36,594 nt of DNA from Candidatus Uhrbacteria bacterium. Its GTDB lineage: Bacteria > Patescibacteriota > Patescibacteriia > UBA9934. Made by a program: the position numbers and the translations under genes. The DNA is taken from positions 2,450 to 39,043 of the forward strand of contig CALRCK010000007.1 in the NCBI GenBank assembly GCA_943354605.1. Direction: 5' to 3'. Of the stretch, positions 14,736-22,574 are shown in pieces. Under the pieces are notes generated by a model. The model was not told the DNA's origin and did no database searches. It was given only the letters and a program-made list of their open reading frames with translations. Each line of letters starts with the position of its first letter. The stretch's first letter is position 1.

Positions 14736-15632
14736 ATGCTCACGTCAACAGAAATTATCATCTTCTATAAATACGTTCGGATCAGCGATCCGGTCGCGTT
14801 TGTGGCGTGGCAGCGGGCAACGTGCGAGGAGCTTGGATTGCGTGGCAGAATCCTCATCGCTGAAGAGGGAATCAATGGCACGCTCGAAGGACCGACAGAA
14901 TCGATCGCGGAGTACGAGTCGCGGATGCACGGTCGACCTGAGTTCTCCGACCTCTGGTTTAAATCGAGTCCGGGCACAGGCGAGGCGTTTAAGAAGCTTA
15001 TCGTCAAGCTTCGTTCTGAGATTGTCGCAACCGGATTGCCGAAGGGATGTGACATCGATCCGAATGTGGTTACTGGGAAGCACATCGGTCCCGAAGAGCT
15101 GAAACGCTGGATTGAAAATGGCGAAGACTTCGAAATTATCGACATGCGCAACGATTACGAGTACGCTGTGGGCCACTTTGCCAACTCCAGAAATAGCACA
15201 ATGGCGAACTTCCGGGACTTACCGAAGATTGCGGCGAAGTTTGAAGGGCTGAAAAAGAAGAAGGTACTGACCGTGTGCACGTACGGTGTTCGGTGTGAGA
15301 AGGCATCGGGCTTCTTGAAACAAGAAGGCTTCGAAGACGTCTATCAATTGCACGGAGGCATTGGGACATACATGAAACAATTCCCGGGCGAGGACTTTTT
15401 GGGCTCCTTATACGTCTTTGACGGACGAATGACTGAACAATTTACAAGCAAGTATATGGTGATTGGTGAATGTACGGCGTGTGGTTCAAAAACAGAGCGA
15501 TTCGGGAACTGCGCGTGGCACGATTGCCATAAGCAATTGCTGATCTGTTTCAACTGCGCAAAACACGAAAAAGGCATTTGGTGCAACGACGACTGCATGG
15601 TTGGTGCGGCATCAGGTGTTCCTGTCCGATAA
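14736..15632 (+). CDS. trhO: tRNA uridine(34) hydroxylase TrhO (rhodanese family)
   Basis: 298 aa. An N-terminal domain with GRILIAEEGINGTLEG is followed by a rhodanese domain (DMRNDYEYAVGHF) with the active-site loop CTYGVRCEKAS (first Cys about 181), and a cysteine-rich C-terminus (ECTACGSKTERFGNC, HDCHK, CFNCAKHE, WCNDDC) likely binding zinc. TrhO (YceA) hydroxylates uridine at the tRNA wobble position on the way to 5-methoxyuridine and related modifications. The common CTGGIRC loop reads CTYGVRC here. ATG 14736 fits the family start; the 210 nt of open frame upstream is repeat-derived. TACACT (14721-14726) sits 9 nt before the ATG, so the message is probably near-leaderless. The ABC-F gene begins 9 nt after the stop and probably shares the transcript. 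Confidence 0.95.
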   Translation: MLTSTEIIIFYKYVRISDPVAFVAWQRATCEELGLRGRILIAEEGINGTLEGPTESIAEYESRMHGRPEFSDLWFKSSPGTGEAFKKLIVKLRSEIVATGLPKGCDIDPNVVTGKHIGPEELKRWIENGEDFEIIDMRNDYEYAVGHFANSRNSTMANFRDLPKIAAKFEGLKKKKVLTVCTYGVRCEKASGFLKQEGFEDVYQLHGGIGTYMKQFPGEDFLGSLYVFDGRMTEQFTSKYMVIGECTACGSKTERFGNCAWHDCHKQLLICFNCAKHEKGIWCNDDCMVGAASGVPVR

Positions 15633-15640
15633 TCTTTTTT

Positions 15641-17095
15641 ATGGACCACGGGAATGTCATTGTTCGATTCGAAAATGTGTCGTACGCCTACGACGGGGAT
15701 TACCCCATTCTTGACGACGCAAATTTTTCGATTCGCGAGAACAGTAAAATGACCCTGATGGGACAGAATGGTGCGGGGAAGAGCACCATTTTTAAAATGA
15801 TTTTGGGGGAGATCAAACCCGACGCCGGGCAGATCCATATTCAGAAAGGTGCGACCATCGCCATTGGCCGGCAGGTGATGGGCCGTGAGCATCTCACAGA
15901 ATCGGTTCGTGAGTTCTTTGCACACGCGTTTCCAGAAATCACCTACGACCTTGATAAGCGCATTGCCGAGGTACTTGAGGCGGTAAACCTTGTTGCGCCG
16001 CTTGAAAAGATCGTCGGCGAGTTTTCCGGCGGTCAGCAGGCGCGATTGTTGCTTGCGTACGCTTTAATTCAAAATCCAGACATTTTGTTGCTCGACGAGC
16101 CGACGAATAACTTGGATCGCGACGGTATTGATCATCTCACCGGGTTCTTGATGATGTACCCAAAGACGGTGCTCGTCATTTCCCACGATGCGGATTTCTT
16201 AAATGCATTTACGGAAGGCGTGTTGCACCTGGATGTGTATCGTCATCAGACGGACATCTACGTTGGAAATTATTCCGACGTGATTGAGGAAATTGCTGCT
16301 CGTGTTGAACGCGACCGCGCAAAGAACGCGCAGTTGCTCAAAGAAATCCAAGATCGTAAGGACAAGGTGAACTTCTTTGCGAACAAAGGAGGAAAGATGC
16401 GTAAGCTCGCAAGTAAGCTGAAGGATCAAGCCGAAGAAGCGGAGGAGAATATGGTTGAGGTGCGTCGCGATGATCGAACGATTAAAGATTTCACCATTCC
16501 AACGCAGGACTTCATTGAAACCATGGTGACGATGACATCGGTGAAAGTGATCAAGAATCACGAACCGCACGATGCAAAAGTCCATATTAAGCTGCGTCGT
16601 CGTCAGAAACTGCTGGTGTCTGGCACAAACGGCATCGGTAAAAGCACGTTGCTTCGCGCATTGGCCGCAGGAAAGACCGACGGACTCTCCATCGATCCGG
16701 GCGTGAAGGTTGGCTACTACCGCCAAGATTTCTCCGGTCTCGACTTTGAGCAAACCGCGTACGATTCACTTGCATCGGTTATGGAGCTGAAGTCGAACGA
16801 AACGCTGCGTGCGGTCGCATCGCAGTTCTTGCTGACGAGTGCGGTGCTCCAGAATACGGTCGGATCATTGTCTGAGGGACAGAAAGGGCTGCTCTGTTTT
16901 GCGCGATTTGTACTGCAAGCTCCGGGATTGTTGATTCTCGACGAGCCAACAAACCACATTAACTTCCGACATCTTCCAGTCATCGCAAAGGCGATCGATG
17001 AATATCAGGGTTGTGTGATCATGGTAAGCCACGCGCCAGAATTTGTTTCGCAAATTCACTTTACCCAAACGCTCGACATGAGCACGTTGAGTTAA
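15641..17095 (+). CDS. ABC-F family ATPase, first of two
   Basis: 484 aa from ATG 15641. Two ABC ATPase domains sit in one chain without membrane segments. Domain 1 has GQNGAGKST, FSGGQQARLLL and LLLLDEPTNNLD. The linker is a charged helical hairpin (EEIAARVERDRAKNAQLLKE and so on). Domain 2 has SGTNGIGKST, LSEGQKGLLCF and LLILDEPTNHIN. ABC-F proteins bind the ribosomal E site and reset the peptidyl-transferase centre; some confer antibiotic protection. The short linker and absence of a C-terminal coiled coil are closer to EttA/YbiT-like housekeeping forms than to Uup, but assignment within the family is not secure. It follows trhO by 8 nt, so both translation-related genes are probably co-transcribed. 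A strong hairpin follows. Confidence 0.93.
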   Translation: MDHGNVIVRFENVSYAYDGDYPILDDANFSIRENSKMTLMGQNGAGKSTIFKMILGEIKPDAGQIHIQKGATIAIGRQVMGREHLTESVREFFAHAFPEITYDLDKRIAEVLEAVNLVAPLEKIVGEFSGGQQARLLLAYALIQNPDILLLDEPTNNLDRDGIDHLTGFLMMYPKTVLVISHDADFLNAFTEGVLHLDVYRHQTDIYVGNYSDVIEEIAARVERDRAKNAQLLKEIQDRKDKVNFFANKGGKMRKLASKLKDQAEEAEENMVEVRRDDRTIKDFTIPTQDFIETMVTMTSVKVIKNHEPHDAKVHIKLRRRQKLLVSGTNGIGKSTLLRALAAGKTDGLSIDPGVKVGYYRQDFSGLDFEQTAYDSLASVMELKSNETLRAVASQFLLTSAVLQNTVGSLSEGQKGLLCFARFVLQAPGLLILDEPTNHINFRHLPVIAKAIDEYQGCVIMVSHAPEFVSQIHFTQTLDMSTLS

Positions 17096-17102
17096 AACCG
17101 TG

Positions 17103-17132
17103 AACGGGACGAGCTGCGAAGCTCGTCCCGTT
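17103..17132. terminator. Bidirectional terminator hairpin
   Basis: A perfect 13-bp stem, AACGGGACGAGCT (17103-17115) with AGCTCGTCCCGTT (17120-17132), around a GCGA loop. It serves the ABC-F gene and possibly the minus-strand gene ending at 17190. Confidence 0.75.
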
Positions 17133-17189
17133 TCGTTGACCGGCTTTCGCCGATCCGTCGTCATCGCCGCGTGTGGCGAGACGGTGTTC

Positions 17190-17519
17190 CTACCCGCCGA
17201 TGTGCCAGGGCTGGCCGCGTTTCGAAAATCGATCCTCGCGAGGACGCGAGAAGCTGCGGGCCTCGCGATCACGCTGGTTGCCGGAGATGAATCCGGTTTC
17301 GTGGTCGAAGGCGAACGACTTGAGCCCTCGCGCGTAGAGCACCAGGTCCGACATGGGCGGACAGATACCCTTCACCTTGGGATAGTTGCGCGTCTTGTGG
17401 AAGCCGGGAATCACCGTGCGGATCTCCGCAATGGCGCTCGCGGTGGTCTGGTGACCGAGTTCGCGGAGTGCGTTGCGGCGGAACTTCTTTTTCTGCGTAT
17501 CACTGAGCGTGGTGGACAT
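17190..17519 (-). CDS. Small basic protein of unknown family, GC-rich
   Basis: 109 aa from ATG at 17519, supported by an SD (AGAGG, 9 nt upstream). I do not recognise it. The N-terminal third is basic (DTQKKKFRRNALRELGHQ) and predicted helical. The middle contains PGFHKTRNYPKVKGICPP and a probable beta region (FAFDHETGFISGN). The end is Arg- and Ser-rich (RSFSRPREDRFSKRG). One cysteine, no signal peptide. The basic composition suggests nucleic-acid binding, which is only a guess. It shares high GC, C/G-ending codons and a visible SD with the genes at 1029-1820, 2842-3378 and 3956-4798. Confidence 0.65.
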   Translation of the reverse strand: MSTTLSDTQKKKFRRNALRELGHQTTASAIAEIRTVIPGFHKTRNYPKVKGICPPMSDLVLYARGLKSFAFDHETGFISGNQRDREARSFSRPREDRFSKRGQPWHIGG

Positions 17520-17871
17520 GAATAGGAACCTCTGCGGGACGGGGTGTTTGGCCTCAGGCAAAGCCGGGGGAGTAAGTGAACGCCTGAAGAAAAACGACCT
17601 GTCGTTTGGACAGATCGTTTTTCTTCAGTAATGCACGTTTGCACGATGCGTTATACAGAATGAATCGATCTGTCGTTCTGGCAAGGAAGGACACACGTAA
17701 AATCACAGAAGCCATGAATTGGCATTGCTGCGATCGCGACGGTCTTCTTTGCGTACGACTGAGCGTTCATAAGGATGCATTGAGAATACCACAGATTTTT
17801 TGCTTTGCAAGACGTTTGTGGATATTGTGGCTTCACGGTTCCTTCATGCGATGTCTGTATACTACCTGTGT
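17520..17871. other. Divergent intergenic region of 352 bases
   Basis: It contains a long hairpin (17584-17628) and the promoter region of the response regulator. A -10-like TATACT lies at 17858-17863, 8 nt before the ATG at 17872, with no good -35. An 89-codon open frame here (17606-17875) has no protein-like composition. Confidence 0.5.
17584..17628. terminator. Long two-part hairpin with A/T-rich arms
   Basis: CTGAAGAAAAACGA (17584-17597) pairs perfectly with 17615-17628. The loop contains a second stem, CTGTC/GACAG. The TTTTT tract in the 3' arm gives it a terminator look, but it lies between two divergent genes and terminates no obvious transcript. Confidence 0.45.
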
Positions 17872-18537
17872 ATGAAAATCCTCGTGGTTGAAGACGAACA
17901 AAAATTGAATGCTGCCATTGTGCAGGGTTTGCGGAGCCGTGGGTATACAGTCGATGCGGCGTTTGATGGGGCGGAAGGGGAGCGGATTGCAAAGGAGAAT
18001 CCGTACGATTGTATTGTGCTCGACGTGATGATGCCGGTGATGGACGGGTTTGAGATGTGCAAGAAACTGCGGGCATCGGGCGTACAGACTCCCGTACTTT
18101 TCTTGACGGCAAAGAGCGACGTACACGAGAAGATTACGGGGTTCAACGTTGGCGCAGACGATTACGTCGTGAAGCCGTTTTCCTTCGACGAACTTGTTGC
18201 CCGCATTCGCGCCATTACTCGTCGTGCTCCGAACGTTCAAGGCGATGTGCTCACGCTCGACGGGTTGATGCTGGACACCCGGTCGCAAATAGTGACGATC
18301 AATGGAAAACCGATCGAGCTGACGTTGCGAGAGTACGCATTGCTTGAGTATTTCCTGCGGAACCAAAATGTTGTTGTGACGCGCGAAGATATCTTGTCGC
18401 ACGTGTGGGATCGGTTCTTTGATTCGCTGAGCAACGTGGTAGACGTTCATCTGAAAAATCTTCGAAAGAAATTGCCAAAGGACTATGCAAAGCGGATTCA
18501 AACCGTTTGGGGGAAAGGATACCGGCTCGTTTCGTGA
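17872..18537 (+). CDS. OmpR/PhoB-family response regulator
   Basis: 221 aa. Receiver domain: acidic pair E7-D8, phospho-acceptor D51 in IVLDVMMP, LTAKSD, and the conserved Lys in VVKPF (about 104). The C-terminal winged helix (about 128-221) contains LTLREYALLEYFL, SHVWDRFFD, NVVDVHLKNLRKKL and VWGKGYRLV. It should bind DNA once phosphorylated by the kinase whose gene overlaps its end by 53 nt. Predicted targets include the adjacent secreted-protein and flavin genes, but no repeated half-sites characteristic of PhoB-type boxes could be singled out. TATACT ends 8 nt before the ATG, so the message is probably leaderless. Confidence 0.96.
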   Translation: MKILVVEDEQKLNAAIVQGLRSRGYTVDAAFDGAEGERIAKENPYDCIVLDVMMPVMDGFEMCKKLRASGVQTPVLFLTAKSDVHEKITGFNVGADDYVVKPFSFDELVARIRAITRRAPNVQGDVLTLDGLMLDTRSQIVTINGKPIELTLREYALLEYFLRNQNVVVTREDILSHVWDRFFDSLSNVVDVHLKNLRKKLPKDYAKRIQTVWGKGYRLVS

Positions 18538-19519
18538 GCACTACTTCCGAACGCGCATTGCGCTGACGGCAATTTATACGGGGATTCTCGTGGTGCTTTT
18601 GCTTGTTTCCAGCGGCGTGACGCGAGAAGTATTTTCTGAGCGATTGAGTCAGCGATTTGCACTGGTGATTGATCGGAACGATCGGATTCATCCGGTGGTG
18701 TTTCCGGTGAACGTCACCGACGTGACGGCCGAGCTTTCAGATACGTTGCTCATCGTGAACGGTATTCTTGTGCTTCTTTCTGTTTTTATCAGTTACCGAC
18801 TTGCAACACGAACGCTGAGGCCAATCGAGGAAGCCTACGAGCGTCAGCGACAGTTTTTAAGCGATGCGTCGCATGAACTCCGCACACCACTCGCGATTCT
18901 TCAGGCGAATCTGGAGAACGAGCGCGACAGTGGGAACGCGGATCTTCGCGCGTCTGCAGAAAATCATCTGGAGGAGGTAAAGCGTATGAGCGTGTTGGTG
19001 AGTGATGTCCTTTCGCTGTCCAAGCTCGAACACACAGGATCCGAGGCTGTGCGAAGCGCATTGACGGTCAACGATGTGTTGCAGAATGTGATTGATCGAC
19101 TCTCGCCAATCGCTGCGAAGCATCACGTCGCTCTGACGCTTGAAGACGCTCCAGAAACGTTCAACGTTCTTGCGGCCGAAGAGCCGTTGATTCGCGTACT
19201 CACAAACGTGATCGAGAACGCAATTCTCTACAACAAGACCGACGGATCCGTGACGGTTTCACTGGAGCGCGAAGACGACAGCGTGCGCATTGATGTTGTT
19301 GATACAGGTGTTGGCATTGGAGAAAAAGATGTTCAGAAAATCTTTGATCGGTTTTATCGCGCCGACAAAAGTCGTTCGCGACGAACTGGTGGGAGCGGGT
19401 TGGGGCTCTCTATTGCGCGATCCATTGTGGAGGCATTCGGTGGAACCATCGCAATGAAAAGCACTGTCGATGTTGGGACAACGGTGAGTATTCTCTTGCC
19501 TATCCACAACGCTTCATGA
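18485..19519 (+). CDS. Membrane sensor histidine kinase
   Basis: 344 aa. Two membrane segments (about 27-43 and 88-104) bracket a short external loop of about 45 residues. There is hardly a HAMP domain, just a short linker, then the H-box SDASHELRTPL (H130), N-box NVIENAILYNK, G1 DTGVGIGEKD, F-box FDRFYRADKSRS and G2 GGSGLGLSIARSI. It autophosphorylates on His and passes phosphate to the response regulator upstream. The ATG at 18485 lies inside the regulator gene, preceded by AAAGGA, and gives translational coupling. The small sensor loop suggests sensing within or near the membrane. The protein is compact compared with typical 450-aa kinases but has all catalytic motifs. Confidence 0.95.
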   Translation: MQSGFKPFGGKDTGSFREHYFRTRIALTAIYTGILVVLLLVSSGVTREVFSERLSQRFALVIDRNDRIHPVVFPVNVTDVTAELSDTLLIVNGILVLLSVFISYRLATRTLRPIEEAYERQRQFLSDASHELRTPLAILQANLENERDSGNADLRASAENHLEEVKRMSVLVSDVLSLSKLEHTGSEAVRSALTVNDVLQNVIDRLSPIAAKHHVALTLEDAPETFNVLAAEEPLIRVLTNVIENAILYNKTDGSVTVSLEREDDSVRIDVVDTGVGIGEKDVQKIFDRFYRADKSRSRRTGGSGLGLSIARSIVEAFGGTIAMKSTVDVGTTVSILLPIHNAS

Positions 19520-19574
19520 TTACTTCATTGCGGTTTTTCTATAGTACCGGTGTTACTCTTAACCGCATTGTTCT

Positions 19575-20129
19575 ATGACGATGACCAAGAAATCCGTGAT
19601 CGCTGCAGCGATCGTCGCAACGCTCGGAATGGGTGCGTTTGGCGCAGCAACTGCGTTTGCCGCGACTGATACGTCGGACGGGCACAACCCAATGCAGAAT
19701 CTTATTACCGCAATTGCGGAAAAGTTTAACCTCAACGAGGCAGATGTTCAGGCGGTATTCGACGAACAGCATGCCGCAATGCAGGAGGCGCGCCAAGAGG
19801 ACGCGGCAGAACATCTCGCAAAAGCGGTGACCGACGGCAAGCTGACGCAAGCACAGGCTGATGCAATTACTGCAAACATGGCGTCGCAGAAAACATTCTT
19901 CGAAAGTCTGAAGGACATGACGCCGGAAGAACGACAGGAGGCGCTGAAGACGAACGCAGAATCGCAGAAGTCGTGGGCAGAGGAAAACGACATTCCAAAA
20001 GAATTCGCTCCAGGACACGGTCCACACGGCCGCGGCCCAGGACGATTCATGCGCGGCCAAGGAATGATGGGTGAACACGGTGAACAGCAGGGCGACAATG
20101 GGGGAGAGGTTCAAGAAGACAATGGATAA
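19575..20129 (+). CDS. Secreted helical protein, unknown function
   Basis: 184 aa. Signal peptide MTMTKKSVIAAAIVATLGMG with cleavage after AFA (about residue 29). The mature part is helical and Gln/Ala/Glu-rich: ITAIAEKFNLNEADVQAVFDEQ, DGKLTQAQADAITANM and DMTPEERQEALK. The 'KLTQAQADAI' unit is common in small secreted proteins of many bacteria with no assigned role. The C-terminus is rich in Gly, His and Met (GHGPHGRGPGRF, MRGQGMMGEHGEQ), which could bind metal; this is inference. TATAGT (19540-19545) may be the -10. A short inverted repeat TGCGGTT/AACCGCA flanks the promoter area (19530-19567) and could be an operator for the adjacent regulator. A hairpin follows the stop. Confidence 0.85.
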   Translation: MTMTKKSVIAAAIVATLGMGAFGAATAFAATDTSDGHNPMQNLITAIAEKFNLNEADVQAVFDEQHAAMQEARQEDAAEHLAKAVTDGKLTQAQADAITANMASQKTFFESLKDMTPEERQEALKTNAESQKSWAEENDIPKEFAPGHGPHGRGPGRFMRGQGMMGEHGEQQGDNGGEVQEDNG

Positions 20130-20142
20130 AGGAGCATATTCG

Positions 20143-20173
20143 CGAAGGCCGCCATCCACACTGGCGGCTTTCG
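20143..20173. terminator. Terminator hairpin after the secreted protein gene
   Basis: CGAAGGCCGCCA (20143-20154) pairs with TGGCGGCTTTCG (20162-20173), one G-T pair. It separates the secreted-protein gene from the flavin module. Confidence 0.75.
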
Positions 20174-20216
20174 TCGTTTCATCACAGCTTGTATACTTTT
20201 CGCACCAAAATTTCTT

Positions 20217-20669
20217 ATGCAAAATACCGTTCAACGTGTTTCGATTCTTGTTGCAGCATTGCTCCCGGTTGTTGTGCTTGGATTTTTCGTCATGAAGCCA
20301 AAGGACTCTCCGCAATCTTCGACATCGGTTGCTGCGGCAACGGTTCCGCTGACAGCCGCGGCTTCTGCGTTCACGTTCACCAATGGTACATACAGTACGA
20401 CGGTTTCATACAGCTCGCCAGGTGGCGCAGATAGTCTTGGAGTGAGCGTGACATTGAAAGGAGACGTGATTGTTGATGTTGCGGTGACCGAAATGGCAAA
20501 CGATCCCGCGTCGCAAACATTTCAGGATGCGTTTGTTGCTGGATACAAAACCTTTGTTGTTGGAAAGAATATTGCCGACGTTCAGTTGAGCAAAGTTTCC
20601 GGATCGTCGCTGACGTCGCAGGCATTTAACGATGCGCTGAGTGCTATCAAAACACAGGCCGAAGCGTAA
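20217..20669 (+). CDS. Exported FMN-binding domain protein
   Basis: 150 aa. An N-terminal membrane anchor or signal (VSILVAALLPVVVLGFFVM) and a Ser/Ala/Thr-rich linker are followed by an FMN_bind-type domain: FTNGTYSTTVSYSSPGG, LGVSVTLKGDVIVDVAV, and near the end KVSGSSLTSQAFNDALSAI. The SGSS-LTS segment (about 128-134) is where the family has SGAT, the site at which ApbE attaches FMN through a phosphoester to Thr or Ser. The next gene, 1 nt after the stop, is apbE itself, which strongly supports covalent flavinylation outside the membrane. TATACT (20192-20197) is a likely -10, 19 nt before the ATG; there is no SD. Alanine in place 3 of the motif is replaced by Ser. Confidence 0.88.
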   Translation: MQNTVQRVSILVAALLPVVVLGFFVMKPKDSPQSSTSVAAATVPLTAAASAFTFTNGTYSTTVSYSSPGGADSLGVSVTLKGDVIVDVAVTEMANDPASQTFQDAFVAGYKTFVVGKNIADVQLSKVSGSSLTSQAFNDALSAIKTQAEA

Positions 20670-20670
20670 T

Positions 20671-21543
20671 ATGCGCCGGAACGAATTCGATGCGATTGGC
20701 ACGCATTGGTGCATCGATCTTCCTGCAACACTCGACGCCCAGCGCGTCGAGTTTGTGATGAAGCGGATTCGCGATCGGATCGAGGTGTTCGATAAAACAT
20801 ATTCACGCTTTCGTTCGGATTCGATGGTCACGGTGATGTCGAGGGCTGCTGGTCGGTACGAACTTCCTTCCGATGCTGCGCCAATGCTTGCGTTGTATCG
20901 GAAACTGTACGACCTCACTGCCGGATCGGTAACGCCGCTGATCGGTCAAGCGCTTTCCGACGCAGGATACGACGCATCGTACTCGTTGAAGACGAAACCG
21001 ATGATGGCGCCGAAGCCGTGGGACGACGTGATGCGTGTTTCTGGATCGGTGGTCGATCTCGCCGAACCTGTGCTTCTCGATGTCGGTGCCGCAGGAAAGG
21101 GGTATCTTATCGACATCGTTTCTGATCTCATTGAGAGTGAAGGAATCCGTTCGTACTGCGTTGATGCTGGGGGAGATATTCGATATCGAAACGAGACTGC
21201 CGAAGCGCTGCGTGTTGGACTGGAGCATCCGATGAACACGTCGCAAGTCATCGGCGTCGCGACCCTCGTGAACAGAAGCATTTGTGGATCGGCGGGGAAT
21301 CGTCGTGCGTGGGGAACGTTCAATCACATTCTTGATCCACAATCACTGACGTCGCCAAAACATATTCTTACGGTGTGGGTTGTTGCGGATTCTACAATGG
21401 TTGCTGACGGCCTCACGACAGCGCTCATGTTTGCTGATCCGAACGCGTTGCAGTCAGTATTCGATTTTGAGTACGCCATTGTGCACGAGGACTTCTCGTT
21501 GACGCGATCTGAGGGTTTTCCGGGCGAGTTCTTTCAATCGTGA
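20671..21543 (+). CDS. apbE: FAD:protein FMN transferase ApbE
   Basis: 290 aa from ATG 20671. Family motifs are TYSRFRSDS near the N-terminus, LDVGAAGKGYLID (about 145), DAGGDIRY (about 167), NHILDP (about 225) and ADGLTTALMF (about 257), the last contributing to Mg2+/FAD binding. ApbE transfers FMN from FAD to Thr/Ser of exported proteins. The typical DPxTG after the His reads DPQSLTSP. No clear signal peptide or lipobox is visible at the N-terminus, although many ApbE proteins act outside, so the location is uncertain. It is in an operon with its likely substrate (previous gene, 1-nt gap) and is followed 43 bp later by a DoxX-like gene. Confidence 0.95.
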   Translation: MRRNEFDAIGTHWCIDLPATLDAQRVEFVMKRIRDRIEVFDKTYSRFRSDSMVTVMSRAAGRYELPSDAAPMLALYRKLYDLTAGSVTPLIGQALSDAGYDASYSLKTKPMMAPKPWDDVMRVSGSVVDLAEPVLLDVGAAGKGYLIDIVSDLIESEGIRSYCVDAGGDIRYRNETAEALRVGLEHPMNTSQVIGVATLVNRSICGSAGNRRAWGTFNHILDPQSLTSPKHILTVWVVADSTMVADGLTTALMFADPNALQSVFDFEYAIVHEDFSLTRSEGFPGEFFQS

Positions 21544-21586
21544 CCATTCCCATGTACGCTGTGGCTAAGAATTCTTAACCATTGGT

Positions 21587-21946
21587 ATGGAAACACTATT
21601 TCTCGTTGGGAAGATTGTGCTTGGTGCGTACTTTATTTTCGCCGGCGTTCCACACTTCACCAAGGCAAAGGGACTTATTGAGTATTCAAAGTACAAGAAG
21701 GTTCCCATGCCGGAAGTTGGTGTGTACGTGAGCGGACTCATCTTGGTTCTTGGAGGAGTAGGAATTCTCTTCCAGATGGATCTTGTGTGGGCATACGGCG
21801 CGCTCGCAGCATTGCTCGTGGTGTTCGCGGTGATGATTCACAATTTCTGGGCAACCACCGACGAAAAGCAGAAGATGACCGACATGATCATGTTCCAAAA
21901 GAACATCGCGATCGCTGCGGCGCTCCTGATGTTGCTCGCGAAATAG
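21587..21946 (+). CDS. DoxX-like small membrane protein
   Basis: 119 aa with four hydrophobic segments: LFLVGKIVLGAYFIFAG, VYVSGLILVLGGVGILF, LVWAYGALAALLVVFAVM and NIAIAAALLMLL. AGVPHFTKAKGLIEYSK after the first helix is typical of the DoxX/DoxD family, small quinol- or redox-associated membrane proteins. Its place after the FMN-binding protein and ApbE suggests a membrane electron carrier partner, but that is inference. A palindrome TAAGAATTCTTA (21566-21577) sits just before the start, and TACGCT (21555-21560) may be the -10. A repeat and terminator follow. Confidence 0.88.
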   Translation: METLFLVGKIVLGAYFIFAGVPHFTKAKGLIEYSKYKKVPMPEVGVYVSGLILVLGGVGILFQMDLVWAYGALAALLVVFAVMIHNFWATTDEKQKMTDMIMFQKNIAIAAALLMLLAK

Positions 21947-21960
21947 CATTTACCTTCAAT

Positions 21961-22006
21961 CAGTCATCCCCGCGGCCTGTCCCCCGGAGGGGGAAGGCGG
22001 GGATCC
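21961..22006. repeat. GTCATCCCCGC...GCGGGGATCCAG dispersed palindrome
   Basis: GTCATCCCCGC and GCGGGGATCCAG arms with an inner CCCCC/GGGGG stem. Related copies are at 24368-24394 (shorter loop) and 29626-29651. All lie between genes, past gene ends. Confidence 0.65.
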
Positions 22007-22009
22007 AGA

Positions 22010-22036
22010 CGCCCCGTTGGCACGACGGGGTGTTTT
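22010..22036. terminator. Terminator hairpin between convergent genes
   Basis: CGCCCCGT (22010-22017) pairs with ACGGGGTG (22025-22032) and TTTT follows. It ends the flavin/DoxX transcript and lies next to the greA stop. Confidence 0.75.
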
Positions 22037-22038
22037 GT

Positions 22039-22551
22039 TTAGGCAATGGCGACGACGGTGTAGTGCGTGACGCGATCCCCAACGGTGACATCGGCCACGT
22101 CGCCAATTGCACAGCCAAGAAGCGCTTTGCCAATCGGGGAGTGATGAGAGATCTTTCCTTTCATCGGATTGCTCTCTTGAGAACCAAGGATCTCGTACGT
22201 GTAGGTCGCGGAGCCAGGTTCGAGTTTTACCGTGACGACGGAGCCGATGCGAACCCGAGTGGATCCCGCTTCGTGCACAATGGGAATCGCGTGATTGATT
22301 TTTTCGGTTAGGGAAAGAATCCGAGCGTTGATTCGCCTGAGGTTTTGCTTTGCCCACTGATACCCCGCGTTCTCCGAGAAATCACCCATTTCGCCGGTGC
22401 GCACCACTTCCGCCGCGGCAATACCACGTTCGGTATCGATGAGCCGTTGAAGCTCGCGTTTCATCGCGTCAATTTTTTCTGGCGTGAAATGCAAATCAGG
22501 TTCCTCGGTTTGCTGACGCTCGAGTTCTTTCTTTCGGGTTGGAAGACGCAT
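22039..22551 (-). CDS. greA: Transcription elongation factor GreA/GreB family
   Basis: 170 aa. An N-terminal coiled coil (FTPEKIDAMKRELQRLID through RINARILSLTEKI) carries the acidic tip GEMGDFSENAGYQWAKQ, whose Asp and Glu reach the RNA polymerase active site and trigger cleavage of backtracked RNA. The C-terminal FKBP-like domain includes YTYEILGSQESNPMKGKIS and SPIGKALLGCAIGD. The N-terminus is about 15 residues longer than typical (MRLPTRKKELERQQTEE). On the minus strand TACACT (22563-22558) ends 6 nt before the ATG, so this message should be leaderless; it overlaps the -10 of the divergent ABC-F gene. Confidence 0.94.
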   Translation of the reverse strand: MRLPTRKKELERQQTEEPDLHFTPEKIDAMKRELQRLIDTERGIAAAEVVRTGEMGDFSENAGYQWAKQNLRRINARILSLTEKINHAIPIVHEAGSTRVRIGSVVTVKLEPGSATYTYEILGSQESNPMKGKISHHSPIGKALLGCAIGDVADVTVGDRVTHYTVVAIA

Positions 22552-22567
22552 AGAAGTAGTGTACGCT
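22539..22567 (+). promoter_or_regulatory. Promoter of the second ABC-F gene, overlapping the greA promoter
   Basis: TTGGAA (22539-22544), 17 bp, TACGCT (22562-22567). The -10 ends 7 nt before the ATG at 22575. The minus-strand -10 of greA (22563-22558) shares two bases with it, so the two start sites sit within a 23-bp intergenic gap. Confidence 0.6.
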
Positions 22568-22574
22568 TTTGCCC

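Noticed and set aside
17606-17875. 89-codon ORF before the response regulator
   Set aside because: No protein-like pattern, overlaps the long hairpin and the promoter region of the regulator.
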